From Planctomycetota bacterium (GTDB lineage: Bacteria; Planctomycetota; UBA1135; UBA2386): DNA of 64,000 bases. The stretch is taken from NCBI GenBank assembly GCA_020638695.1, contig JACKIB010000013.1:1-64000 (forward strand), written 5' to 3'. Below the pieces are notes generated by a model that worked only from the letters and a program-made list of their open reading frames with translations, was not told where the DNA came from and did not search any database. How positions within the stretch are numbered: the first letter of the stretch is position 1; every line of letters starts with the position of its first letter. Below are positions 1-8,435 of the stretch, one piece after another. Both the position numbers and the translations under genes were made by a program.

Positions 1-1
1 C

Positions 2-43
2 GCCGCGGTCTACCGTAGCGCCGCCGCGGAGGCGTCCCGGTGA
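2..43 (+). CDS. C-terminal tail of an upstream gene (partial)
   Basis: Thirteen open codons run from the window edge (reading AAVYRSAAAEASR) to a TGA at 41-43. This TGA overlaps the GTG start of the next gene as GTGA, the arrangement seen repeatedly between co-transcribed genes in this window. The piece is too short to identify. Position and coupling suggest a partner of the following glycosyltransferase, but that is inference only. Confidence 0.45.
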   Translation, partial: AAVYRSAAAEASR

Positions 44-1068
44 CCGCCACCGTGCTGTTCGATGGCAGCGTGCTCGACGCCAGCATCACCGGGGTGGGGC
101 GCGCGTTCCTCGACACGCTGGCGGCGTACGGGCCGCGGTCCACCTCGCGATGCGTGCTACTGGTGCGGCGCGAGCTGGACCTGTCGCTGCTTCCTCCGTT
201 GCCCGAAGTGGAGGTGAGAGCCGTGATCCCGCGCGGTCGCTGGGGCCGACTGCTCGCACTGCGGGCCGCCGCGCGCGAGCACCGCGCCGCGCTGCTGCAC
301 AGTGCGGTAACCGCGATGCCGTTGCGGGTCGCTTGCCCGATGGTCGCGTCGGTGCACGACCTGCCGTGGCGCGACCGCGCGCTGCTCGGCGAGCCTGGCG
401 CGAGGCGCCGCCGCCGGCTGGCACTGGCGTTGGCTGCGCACAGCGCAGCGGCGCTGGTGGTGCCGTCGCGTTCCACCCGCGACGCGCTGCTGCGCGAACA
501 CCCTGGCACGACCCCGCGGGTGCACATCATCCCGCACGGCGTCGCTCCGCCAGCTCCCGACCCGACCGCGGTGGCCGACCAGCCACCGGCGGGCGGGCCG
601 CTGCTGGTGATCGGCGACGACCGCCCGCGCAAGAATCTGACCCGCGTGCAGGCGGCGCACGAGTTGGCCCGCCATCGCCTTCCCGACCTGCCCGAACTGC
701 GGCACATCGGGCCACCCGACGACTACGTGAGCGAAGCCGAGAAGTGGCGACTGCTGCGCACCGCGCGCGGCCTGCTGCACTTCTCGCTGCTCGAGGGCTT
801 CGGTCTGCCGGTGCTCGAAGCGTTTGCCGTCGGAACGCCAGTGGCGTGCAGCGACCGCGGCAGTCTGCCAGAACTCGCCGGAGATGCGGCGTTGGTCGCC
901 GACCCGACCGATCTCGAGGCGATGGCCGCCGCGATCATCACCCTGCACGGCGACGAGCAGCGGCGCCGCGAGCTGCGCCGCTGCGGCCTGCAGCGAGCCG
1001 CGGAGTTCACCACCGAGCGCAGCGCAGAGGGGTGGCTGCAGTTGCACCGCTCGCTGGCCCACGTGTGA
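40..1068 (+). CDS. Glycosyltransferase, GT4 type (GT-B fold)
   Basis: A 342-aa protein, probably a cytoplasmic retaining glycosyltransferase that moves a sugar from an NDP-sugar onto a polysaccharide or lipid acceptor. The N-terminal half resembles a GT-B acceptor domain. The C-terminal half carries the donor-domain signatures: the HGV turn near residue 166, a DDRPRKN segment near 193, and the EGFGLPVLEAFAVGTPV block near 252, which contains the E-x7-E motif contacting the nucleotide sugar, followed by SLPELAGDAAL. The GTG start is chosen because it overlaps the upstream stop as GTGA and yields a complete N-terminus. Substrate and pathway cannot be read from sequence. The nearby GT2 enzyme and YfhO-like protein at 9865-13114 suggest surface glycan work in the wider region. 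Confidence 0.85.
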   Translation: MTATVLFDGSVLDASITGVGRAFLDTLAAYGPRSTSRCVLLVRRELDLSLLPPLPEVEVRAVIPRGRWGRLLALRAAAREHRAALLHSAVTAMPLRVACPMVASVHDLPWRDRALLGEPGARRRRRLALALAAHSAAALVVPSRSTRDALLREHPGTTPRVHIIPHGVAPPAPDPTAVADQPPAGGPLLVIGDDRPRKNLTRVQAAHELARHRLPDLPELRHIGPPDDYVSEAEKWRLLRTARGLLHFSLLEGFGLPVLEAFAVGTPVACSDRGSLPELAGDAALVADPTDLEAMAAAIITLHGDEQRRRELRRCGLQRAAEFTTERSAEGWLQLHRSLAHV

Positions 1069-1351
1069 ATGCAGCGCACCGACGCACGCCGGCCGAACGC
1101 GCTGGATGCGACACCGAGGTCCCCTGCGGGCGGCTCCCGGGTCGCGTCCGCGGAGGATCCGCCACCCCGTTGCGGCTGCACGCTCTCGCTCCCGGCGGCA
1201 CAGGAAGCCGCGGCGGCGACCGGCTCAGGCTGGTTCCCCCTTGCCGCTGTCCCGGCACCAGGGCGACAATCCGGGACCCGGTCGCCTCGCTCGTTCCGCC
1301 GCAAATCCCGTGACCCCTCGCGCCCCCACCGGGGTGCGCATTCGCCGTCCG

Positions 1352-4300
1352 ATGATCCAACGCCTTACCGCGCTTCTCTGCCTGCTCGGCACCTTCAGCG
1401 CTCTGCTCTGCTGCCACTCGGCACCGACCCGGCCCCCACAACTCGCTCCGGAGGTACGGCAGCGCATCGATGCAGTGCGCGCCGAACTGCAGAAGCCGCA
1501 GCCTGACCTGGACGGTGCACTGGTCACGCTGGACGGGATGCTGCGCGCCAACCCGCGGCTCCGCCCCGCACTGCTGCTGTCCGGCGAAGCCAACATCAAG
1601 CTCGCGGTCGCCCGGCCGCAGCAGGCGGAAGCCCTGTTGGGGGATGCCAGCCGCAATCTCAAGGCGGCGCTCGACCTCGATCGGGCGGACGCTGGTTCGT
1701 GGCTCGCGCTGTCGGAGATCTACTTCCGCCAGGGAGAGTTCGAGCAGGGCCGCGATGCGGCGCTCGCCGCGGCCGAGGTCCGGCGGGACCAGAAGGCCGC
1801 CGAACCCGAGCTCGCCGCCGCCCTCCTGTGGGCGGCACACCACGAGACCCAGATCTTCGTGCGCAGCCTGCGCGCCGAGTCCGATCCGCAGAAGCCCGGA
1901 CCGGCCACCCTGGAGCGCGCCCAACACGTGCTGTCGCGGCTCGAAGCCTGCCGCGCCGGCAACCCGAGCGAGGCATACCTGCGCCAGTCGTGGATCTACG
2001 CCTACCTGGGTCGCGGCAACGAGGAGTTCACCGCGCTGCGACGCGGGGTGTTGGTCGCACCGGAGAGCTTCGCGCTACACGATCGCCTGCGCACCCGCCA
2101 CGCCGAGCGCGGCGAGCAGGCCGAGTGCGTCGCCACCTACAAAGCGCTGCTGCGCGACCACGGCAACAAGGCCGGTTGGCGCTACGCACTCGGACAGGCC
2201 CAAATGGTGCTTGCCGACAAGCTGCGCAACGACGGCAACCGGACGCGGGCGATCGCCACGTATACGCAGGCGGCGGAAGCGTTCACCAAGACTCGCGAGG
2301 ACCATCCCGAGTGGCGCGATCAGTGCGACAACATGCGGGCGATCCAGCACCTCGCCATGGCACGGATGTACCAAGAGAGCGGTGAGACCGAGCAGGCCAA
2401 GGACCAGTTGAAGCGAGCCTACACCGCCACGCCTCGAGTGCTCGACAGCAACCAGACCGGCGCGGTGCTGCACGATTCGTTCGGCGGCGGCTACGGCAGC
2501 ACCCTCAATCGACTCGGCCAAGCCTTGGGGACCGGTCGGTCCCGGCAGGCGCTGGCGGCGAGCCTCGCCTTGTGGGAGGAGTTCATCGCCTTGCACCCCG
2601 GCAAGTTGGCGTGGCTGTACAACAACGCCGCGTTCGACGCACGTGACTTGGGTATCGCGATCGAGGCACAGGCAGCGCGGGCCGAGGCCGCAGCCAAGCA
2701 GGCAGCGGCACGCGAAGCGCGGGCGATCTACGAGCGCAGCTACGAGCTCTACAAGGTCGCCGCCGAGTTGGAGCCCGACAACGCCCGTATCGTCAACGAC
2801 ACCGGGCTCGTGCTGGTCTACAACCTCGGGCGCGACCATGCCAAAGCCGAGAGCCTGTTCGCACAGGCGATTCGGGTCGGGCGAGCGGCCCTCGAGGCGT
2901 TGCCCGCCGACACCACCCGAGACGACCGGCACCGCCTCGAGGAAGCCGTCGGCGATGCATACTGGAACACGGCCTACACCCGCAACAAGCTGGGTCGTCC
3001 GTTCGCCGAGTACAAGGAAGCGCTGCAGGAAGCGGTGAAGTACTTCCCGTATCAGCAGCGGGAAGCCGCGCGTTGGTTGCGCAACGGCGGCGCGGCCGCG
3101 CAACCGGCCAGCGGCAGCAGTGGCGGGACGACCCCCGCCCCGGCGGCACGCCAGCCGGACTCGCGCGGACCGGAGTTCCAGCAGGTTCTGGGGCGCGCCG
3201 CCCCCAAGGCAGCCGCGGGCGACTTCGACGGCGCGCTGCTCGAGCTGGACAAGGTCGCGAAGACGATGCAGGGCTACCCACCGTTCCACTACCACGTGGG
3301 CCTGTACTCGTTGCGCTACGCGCAGGCGAAGATCGCCCCCAAGCAGGGTGAGCGAGCCGGTTCGGCCAGCCAGATCGACGGCCTGCTGACCGACGCGCGC
3401 AACCAGCTGCAGCGCGCCGTCGAACTCGACGGCGAACCGATCGAGCCCCGTCTCCACTTGGCGCAGGCCAACCTCGAGAGCGGGGAGATGCTCACCGCGG
3501 CCAAGCTGTGCGATTCCCTGCTCACGCACATCAGTTCGCGCGGCGGCGCCAGCGGCGATGTCCTCGCGGAGACGCACCGAATCCGCGCGCTGGCCGGCAA
3601 CCAGCTGTTCACCGACGCTCGCTTCAACAACCGTGACGACCCGGACCAGCTCGCCGCGGCACGCAACGCGTTCCGCGCCCTGGAGAAGATGAACCGGCTG
3701 CCGGCCGAACTGTGCCGCACCTGGTCCGTGCTGGAGCAGCGAGCCAAGAACAACGACGAAGCGCTGGCGATCTACGCCCGAGCGCTGCAGCGGACACCGA
3801 ACGACGTGAAGCTGCTCGGCGGGCTGGTGACGCGTGGCAACGAGACGCAGGACGTGGAGCGGGCCGCGGCGATCCTCGACAAGCGGACCGACGCGCTCGG
3901 GTTGTTCTACTCGGGCATGGCGCGCTACCACGCCGGCACCTTCGCGCCCCTCGTCGCACGGGATCCGGGCAAGACCAACGCCTACCTGCGCGCCGCGGTC
4001 AGCGCCTTCACCGGCTCGATGGCGAAGGAGTCCGGATACGGCGACAGCTGCTCACAGTGGATCGCGATCGCCCAAGCAGCCCAGGGTTTTGCGGCACTGG
4101 CGACCAACCCCCCGCAGGTCGACGGCGCACTGCGGCACTTCCTCGACGCCGCGCGCATCGCGCCGGCGCGCTTCACCGCGCCAGTGTCCGGCGAGCGGAG
4201 CGTCAAGACCGGCATCCAACTGGTGGTCGACCAGTACTACCGCAAGCCGGACTTGCCGGGAGCGATCGCCGCACTGCGACAGACCTGCGCGGTGTTCGAC

Positions 4301-4771
4301 GGTGACGCGGACCTGTGGAACAACCTCGGACTGTTCTGCCGCGACCACGGCGTGGCGCTGGAGACGGCCGGCAAGCCGGAGCTGGCCAAGAAGCTGTTCG
4401 AGCAGAGCCTGACCGCGTACGACCATGCCGTGCATCTGGCCCCGACACCGCGGCATCACAACGACAAGATCGTGCTGCAGCTCTACCACCTGAACCGCGA
4501 CACCGAGGCGGCGGCGAAGACGCTTCGCGAGTGCATTGTCACGGGAGAGAAACAATTGGCGGAGGATCCGCCGCAGAACCCCCAACAGCTCCGCGATCTC
4601 CAGGAGACAGTGGGTGACTGCTACCAGAACCTCGGCTACTACCTGATGAAGTTCGCCGGGGACCCGAAGGGCGCCCGGTCGAACTTCGAGAAGAGCCTCA
4701 CCTTCCACCCCTTCAAGGAACGCAGCAGCAACGGGTGGTTGGCCGAGCTCGACAAGCAGCCCGCCAAGTAG
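1352..4771 (+). CDS. Large exported tetratricopeptide-repeat protein
   Basis: A 1139-aa protein. The reading frame is open further upstream, but the ATG at 1352 gives a clear signal sequence (MIQRLTALLCLLGTFSALLC then CHS), so the earlier extension is rejected. The Cys-Cys end suggests a lipoprotein, though the lipobox is imperfect. The mature part is almost entirely helical and rich in A, L, E, R and K. It has repeated TPR-like units (for example around residues 55-115 and 250-330) separated near residue 590 by a Gly/Ser/Pro linker, so two TPR arrays are joined. TPR proteins are scaffolds; the partners here are unknown. It lies 15 bp upstream of a second exported TPR protein and probably shares its transcript. 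The 283-bp gap before it (1069-1351) shows no convincing gene. Confidence 0.8.
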   Translation: MIQRLTALLCLLGTFSALLCCHSAPTRPPQLAPEVRQRIDAVRAELQKPQPDLDGALVTLDGMLRANPRLRPALLLSGEANIKLAVARPQQAEALLGDASRNLKAALDLDRADAGSWLALSEIYFRQGEFEQGRDAALAAAEVRRDQKAAEPELAAALLWAAHHETQIFVRSLRAESDPQKPGPATLERAQHVLSRLEACRAGNPSEAYLRQSWIYAYLGRGNEEFTALRRGVLVAPESFALHDRLRTRHAERGEQAECVATYKALLRDHGNKAGWRYALGQAQMVLADKLRNDGNRTRAIATYTQAAEAFTKTREDHPEWRDQCDNMRAIQHLAMARMYQESGETEQAKDQLKRAYTATPRVLDSNQTGAVLHDSFGGGYGSTLNRLGQALGTGRSRQALAASLALWEEFIALHPGKLAWLYNNAAFDARDLGIAIEAQAARAEAAAKQAAAREARAIYERSYELYKVAAELEPDNARIVNDTGLVLVYNLGRDHAKAESLFAQAIRVGRAALEALPADTTRDDRHRLEEAVGDAYWNTAYTRNKLGRPFAEYKEALQEAVKYFPYQQREAARWLRNGGAAAQPASGSSGGTTPAPAARQPDSRGPEFQQVLGRAAPKAAAGDFDGALLELDKVAKTMQGYPPFHYHVGLYSLRYAQAKIAPKQGERAGSASQIDGLLTDARNQLQRAVELDGEPIEPRLHLAQANLESGEMLTAAKLCDSLLTHISSRGGASGDVLAETHRIRALAGNQLFTDARFNNRDDPDQLAAARNAFRALEKMNRLPAELCRTWSVLEQRAKNNDEALAIYARALQRTPNDVKLLGGLVTRGNETQDVERAAAILDKRTDALGLFYSGMARYHAGTFAPLVARDPGKTNAYLRAAVSAFTGSMAKESGYGDSCSQWIAIAQAAQGFAALATNPPQVDGALRHFLDAARIAPARFTAPVSGERSVKTGIQLVVDQYYRKPDLPGAIAALRQTCAVFDGDADLWNNLGLFCRDHGVALETAGKPELAKKLFEQSLTAYDHAVHLAPTPRHHNDKIVLQLYHLNRDTEAAAKTLRECIVTGEKQLAEDPPQNPQQLRDLQETVGDCYQNLGYYLMKFAGDPKGARSNFEKSLTFHPFKERSSNGWLAELDKQPAK

Positions 4772-4786
4772 CCAGCCCCCGAGCCG

Positions 4787-6436
4787 ATGCGACGAAACCT
4801 CCGCGCCGCCCTCTCCACCATCGACCTGTCGGCTCGAGTGCGGGACGCCGCGCTGCTGCTCCTGTGCGCGACCCCTGCCGTGGCGCAGGTGTCCGGCGAG
4901 GACTTCCGCGCCCGCGCGTTCGCCGCCTACTCCGCCGGCAAATTGGCGGAAGCGAGCGACCTGTTCATGCGGCTGTTCCACGCCGGCGCGGCGGATCGCG
5001 ACCTGCTGCGCACCGGTGCCGAGTGTCTGGAGAAGAACCAGCGCTTCAACGATGCACTGGACGTGTTGGCTCGCGGCAAGAAGCAGTTCCCCGATGACGA
5101 GGTGTTCCGCGTCGCGCTGGCGCGGGTCTACAACCTGAAGGCCGCAGGCCTGCTCAAGTCGACCGGCAAGCTGGACACCAACGCGGTGTTCAACTTCCAG
5201 GACGCGATCCGCGAGGCCAAGGAGCTACTGGCCACCAAGCCCGACAACCGCGACGCCAGGCTGATCCTCGCCAACTCCTACTACACGATCGGCAAATGGG
5301 AGGAGGCGAAGCAGCAGGCCGACGAGTTGGTCAAGCGGTTTCCCGCCCACCCGGGTGGACACATCGTACTCGGCGACCTCGCGTTCGAGCACTTCAAGCT
5401 GCATCGCCAGAAGTTGAATCAGAAGGGGGCCGACACCACGGACGCCACGATGCAAAAGGTCGCCGGGGCGCGCGAGTCGGCACGCAACAGCTACTCGGAG
5501 GCCATCCGGCTCGACCCCGAGCGACTCATCGCGCACTACAAGCTCGGCGACCTGTGCGCGTGGAACGGCGAGACCAAGCAGGCGCTGGCCCACTACCGGG
5601 CCGCGTTGCTGCTCGACCCCAACGCACCGGTTTCCCATTCATGGGTCGCCTCGAGCCTCGATCCCGCGGCGCGCTACGCGTACTACGAGCAGCTCGGCAA
5701 GGACTACCTGACGAAGCCTGGCGCCGACAAGTCGAAGGCGGCGTTGCTGGTGTGGTACGCCGCCAACGCGCAGGCTGCGCAGAAGAAGTACCTCGAAGCG
5801 GAACAGCTGTACACGCTCTCGGCGAGCTTCAACCCGAGCTACGCGCAAGGTCACTACTACGCGATGTACTACGCGTACTACAACCGCAAGGACCAGGACG
5901 CGGCGCTGCTGCACGCCGCGCGCTACGCCGCAGCGGCACCGATCGAGTTCGCTGACCTGGTGCGCGCCTCCAGCGAACGGGAGTCGGTCACCCAGCTGAT
6001 CGATTTCCTGGCGCGGCAGGCGATGAACAAGAACAACCTGCCGGCCAGCCGCGACCTCAACCGCGTGCTGGCCGCGCTGGTCGACACCGCCGACGCGTGG
6101 AACAACTACGCGTTCATGGCCCGCGAGTCCGGTCAGTTCGACGCCAGCGAGAAGGCCTACCGACACGCGCTGGAGATCGAGCCGACCTCCGGCCAGCTGA
6201 TGAACGACCTCGCGGTAATCCTCCACTTCCACAAGCGCACCGTCGAGTCGTGGCGCGAGGCCGAGCGGCTGTACGTCGCCGCCGGCAAGGCGGCCAAGTC
6301 GGTGCTGGCCGATTCCCGCGCCAGCAAGGCGCGCAAGGACTCCGCCCGCGTCACGGTGCGCGACGCGGGCAACAACCTCCGCGACCTGCGTGCCCTGATG
6401 AAGCAGTTCCCCAAGGGTCCGCCGAAGAACAAGTAG
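4787..6436 (+). CDS. Exported tetratricopeptide-repeat protein
   Basis: A 549-aa protein beginning with a signal peptide whose hydrophobic core is AALLLLCATPAVA, with likely cleavage after AVAQ near residue 34. The remainder is a run of TPR motifs with the usual small-large residue pattern and frequent Y/N/P at helix ends, for example LANSYYTIGKWEEAKQQADE near residue 165 and AFMARESGQFDASEKAYRHA near 440. The Lys-rich C-terminus ends PPKNK. It starts 15 bp after the preceding 1139-aa TPR gene and is similar in architecture, so the two probably form one operon and act outside the cytoplasmic membrane. No catalytic motif is visible. Confidence 0.8.
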   Translation: MRRNLRAALSTIDLSARVRDAALLLLCATPAVAQVSGEDFRARAFAAYSAGKLAEASDLFMRLFHAGAADRDLLRTGAECLEKNQRFNDALDVLARGKKQFPDDEVFRVALARVYNLKAAGLLKSTGKLDTNAVFNFQDAIREAKELLATKPDNRDARLILANSYYTIGKWEEAKQQADELVKRFPAHPGGHIVLGDLAFEHFKLHRQKLNQKGADTTDATMQKVAGARESARNSYSEAIRLDPERLIAHYKLGDLCAWNGETKQALAHYRAALLLDPNAPVSHSWVASSLDPAARYAYYEQLGKDYLTKPGADKSKAALLVWYAANAQAAQKKYLEAEQLYTLSASFNPSYAQGHYYAMYYAYYNRKDQDAALLHAARYAAAAPIEFADLVRASSERESVTQLIDFLARQAMNKNNLPASRDLNRVLAALVDTADAWNNYAFMARESGQFDASEKAYRHALEIEPTSGQLMNDLAVILHFHKRTVESWREAERLYVAAGKAAKSVLADSRASKARKDSARVTVRDAGNNLRDLRALMKQFPKGPPKNK

Positions 6437-6470
6437 CCGCCGGGCACTCCCACGGACCCGTCGCGGCGGG

Positions 6471-6489
6471 CTGTCGAACGATTCGACAG
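6471..6489. promoter_or_regulatory. 19-bp inverted repeat before a gene pair
   Basis: The arms CTGTCGAA (6471-6478) and TTCGACAG (6482-6489) are perfect complements with a 3-nt centre CGA. The repeat lies 34 bp after a TPR gene stop and 44 bp before the chosen GTG start at 6534. No T-run follows, so it does not look like a classical intrinsic terminator. It could be an operator or an mRNA hairpin. Confidence 0.4.
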
Positions 6490-6533
6490 TGCCCGACCGG
6501 GTCTCCGCACGGCATCAGGAATCGAGGTCGGTC

Positions 6534-8435
6534 GTGCCGAAGAACCCTTCGGTCCCGCCGGTCGTCCCGATGCCACAGGAGTCCCTCGAAGAAAAGCTGC
6601 TGGAGCAGCTCGCCGCGTTCCTCAAGGCGAGCTTCATCTATCCCAGCAACAACGAGCGCGTCTACAAGGTGTGCGACGAGCTCCGGCGGGTGTTCGAGGA
6701 GTTGCCGCGTGAGCGCGAGTTCGGCCATAGCGTGGCAATCGAGGGGGACGACTTCCGGGTGTCCGGGATCAGCGTCAAGGCGGCGACCCCGGGCGCCAAA
6801 TGGCTGCACGACGCGTTGCTGCGCGCGCGCGTCGGCGGCGTCGAGATCTCCGGCGACGTGACGCTCGAGGCACTCCACACCTTCGCCGAGAAGCTCCGCG
6901 CCAGCTTCGCCCGACCCGACCAGAAAGAGCTGAACCTGCTCGGCATGGAGTTCCCCGGGATCCGCCCGCTGGAGCTCCGCTTTTCCGGGCGCCATGACCA
7001 GGCTGGCGTGCGGGCCGTGGCCCGCACCGGATACCTGGTGCACCCGCGCGGCGACATCATGCGCGTCCTGCAGGAGGACGCAGCGATCCTCTCCTCGGTC
7101 GAATCGCTCGAGGAGATGGTCGAGAACCTCTCCGATCACAGCGGAGCATCGGTCCGACTCGACCTGCTGGAGCTGATCAGCGAGGCACTGCCGGTCGAGG
7201 CGCTGATCGACCACCGCGCGGCACGGGAGCTGGTCGGGCAGATTCTCGAGCGATCGAGTTCCCGCCTCGAGCAGCTGCTGATCGACGGCGTGAACAGCCC
7301 CGACGACTCGCTCGAGTTGGCGCTCGCCGACATCGGCCGGCGGTTCTTCAAGGCGCAGATCGACGACGTCACGGCCAAACAACAGCAGGACCTTCCGGAA
7401 GGTCGGCCCGGGGACGAGAAGATCCACGAGGACCTCGACGCGATGCTCGCGGAGTACCACGCGTTGCCGGACGGTGACGAGCTCGAACTCCGCCTCGAAG
7501 ACGAGATCTACCCACGCGAGACCGCCGGCGTGTGCCTGTTCCAGATCGTCAACAGCGACGACGAGGACGTGGTCAGGAATGCCATGCAGCTGCTCGCCAA
7601 GCTGATCGCCAAACGGCCGGAGATCAGCGATCTGCTGTGCAGCTACGTCGAGATGTGCGTGTCCGAACAGGGCTTGACCAAGGAGTACGAGAACTACTGG
7701 CGGGTGATCGACTTCATCCAGGACCAGGGACTCGACACGCTGCTGGAAGGCCGCGACTTCCTGCGCCCGGAGGTGGTCGCCACGACTTTCCCCCACCAGT
7801 TCGTGCCGTTCCTGGACTCGCTCAACTCGACCCAGCAGGACGATCTCGACAAGCTCACCGAGGCGTGCCGCGTGATCGGCCGCAAGCGCCTCCGCGCCGA
7901 GACGGAGTTCCTGGTGCACAAGAAGGCACTGATCACCAAGAGTCGAGTGAAGACCATCCTGTCGGTCAACTCCGACCACGTGCTACCACTGGTGCAGATG
8001 ATCGTCGAGCACGGCGAGGAGTGGGTCCGTGGTCCAGTCGCGAAGTTCATCTTCGACCGCAACACACCGACCAAGGAAGCCGCGGCACTGCTCGCGGTGC
8101 GCCCGCTGAGTGACTTGGATCCGCAGTACCTGGCGGCGCTGTGCGAGCCGTACCTGGGCCGCAAGCAGCGGATGTGGCTGTGGGACCGCTCGGCGTACCT
8201 GCTGCGCAAGTACCTGCGCCGCACCGCCGACTCCGACGAACCGACCAAGCGGCGGATCACCGCTATCGACATGCTCGGGTTGCTGCCCAGCCTCGAGAAC
8301 CTCGAAGCTCTGCGCGCCGTCGCCAAGGAAGGACCGCGGCTGATGTTGACCGCCGACCAACGAATGCTCCGCAAGGCCGCCAAGGACGCGGTGGCGGCGA
8401 TGCAGCGACGCCTCAAGGGACCGGACCATGGATGA
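6534..8435 (+). CDS. Repeat protein with HD-GYP-associated N-terminal domain
   Basis: A 633-aa soluble protein with no signal peptide. The GTG at 6534 is chosen because GAGG lies 6 nt upstream; ATG 6570 and GTG 6489 are alternatives. Residues about 18-130 (KASFIYPSNNERVYKVCDEL...) closely resemble the N-terminal domain of the HD-GYP protein encoded next (NARIYWTNHPRVLASLQTVI...). This domain type is often fused to HD-GYP outputs. The rest (about 130-630) is helical, with HEAT-like paired helices and charged loops, ending near ADQRMLRKAAKDAVAAMQRR. Its stop overlaps the next start by 8 bp, so the two are translationally coupled. I infer a regulatory or scaffold partner of the HD-GYP protein. 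No enzyme motif is seen. Confidence 0.7.
   Translation: MPKNPSVPPVVPMPQESLEEKLLEQLAAFLKASFIYPSNNERVYKVCDELRRVFEELPREREFGHSVAIEGDDFRVSGISVKAATPGAKWLHDALLRARVGGVEISGDVTLEALHTFAEKLRASFARPDQKELNLLGMEFPGIRPLELRFSGRHDQAGVRAVARTGYLVHPRGDIMRVLQEDAAILSSVESLEEMVENLSDHSGASVRLDLLELISEALPVEALIDHRAARELVGQILERSSSRLEQLLIDGVNSPDDSLELALADIGRRFFKAQIDDVTAKQQQDLPEGRPGDEKIHEDLDAMLAEYHALPDGDELELRLEDEIYPRETAGVCLFQIVNSDDEDVVRNAMQLLAKLIAKRPEISDLLCSYVEMCVSEQGLTKEYENYWRVIDFIQDQGLDTLLEGRDFLRPEVVATTFPHQFVPFLDSLNSTQQDDLDKLTEACRVIGRKRLRAETEFLVHKKALITKSRVKTILSVNSDHVLPLVQMIVEHGEEWVRGPVAKFIFDRNTPTKEAAALLAVRPLSDLDPQYLAALCEPYLGRKQRMWLWDRSAYLLRKYLRRTADSDEPTKRRITAIDMLGLLPSLENLEALRAVAKEGPRLMLTADQRMLRKAAKDAVAAMQRRLKGPDHG

Noticed and set aside
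824..1351. Upstream extension of the first TPR gene into the glycosyltransferase gene
   Set aside because: The ATG at 1352 starts a signal peptide; the extension overlaps another gene and is Arg/Ser/Pro-rich noise.
2075..3931. 618-aa open frame on the minus strand across the first TPR gene
   Set aside because: It is antisense to a convincing TPR protein, lacks any recognisable motif, and is explained by high GC at third positions producing long antisense frames.
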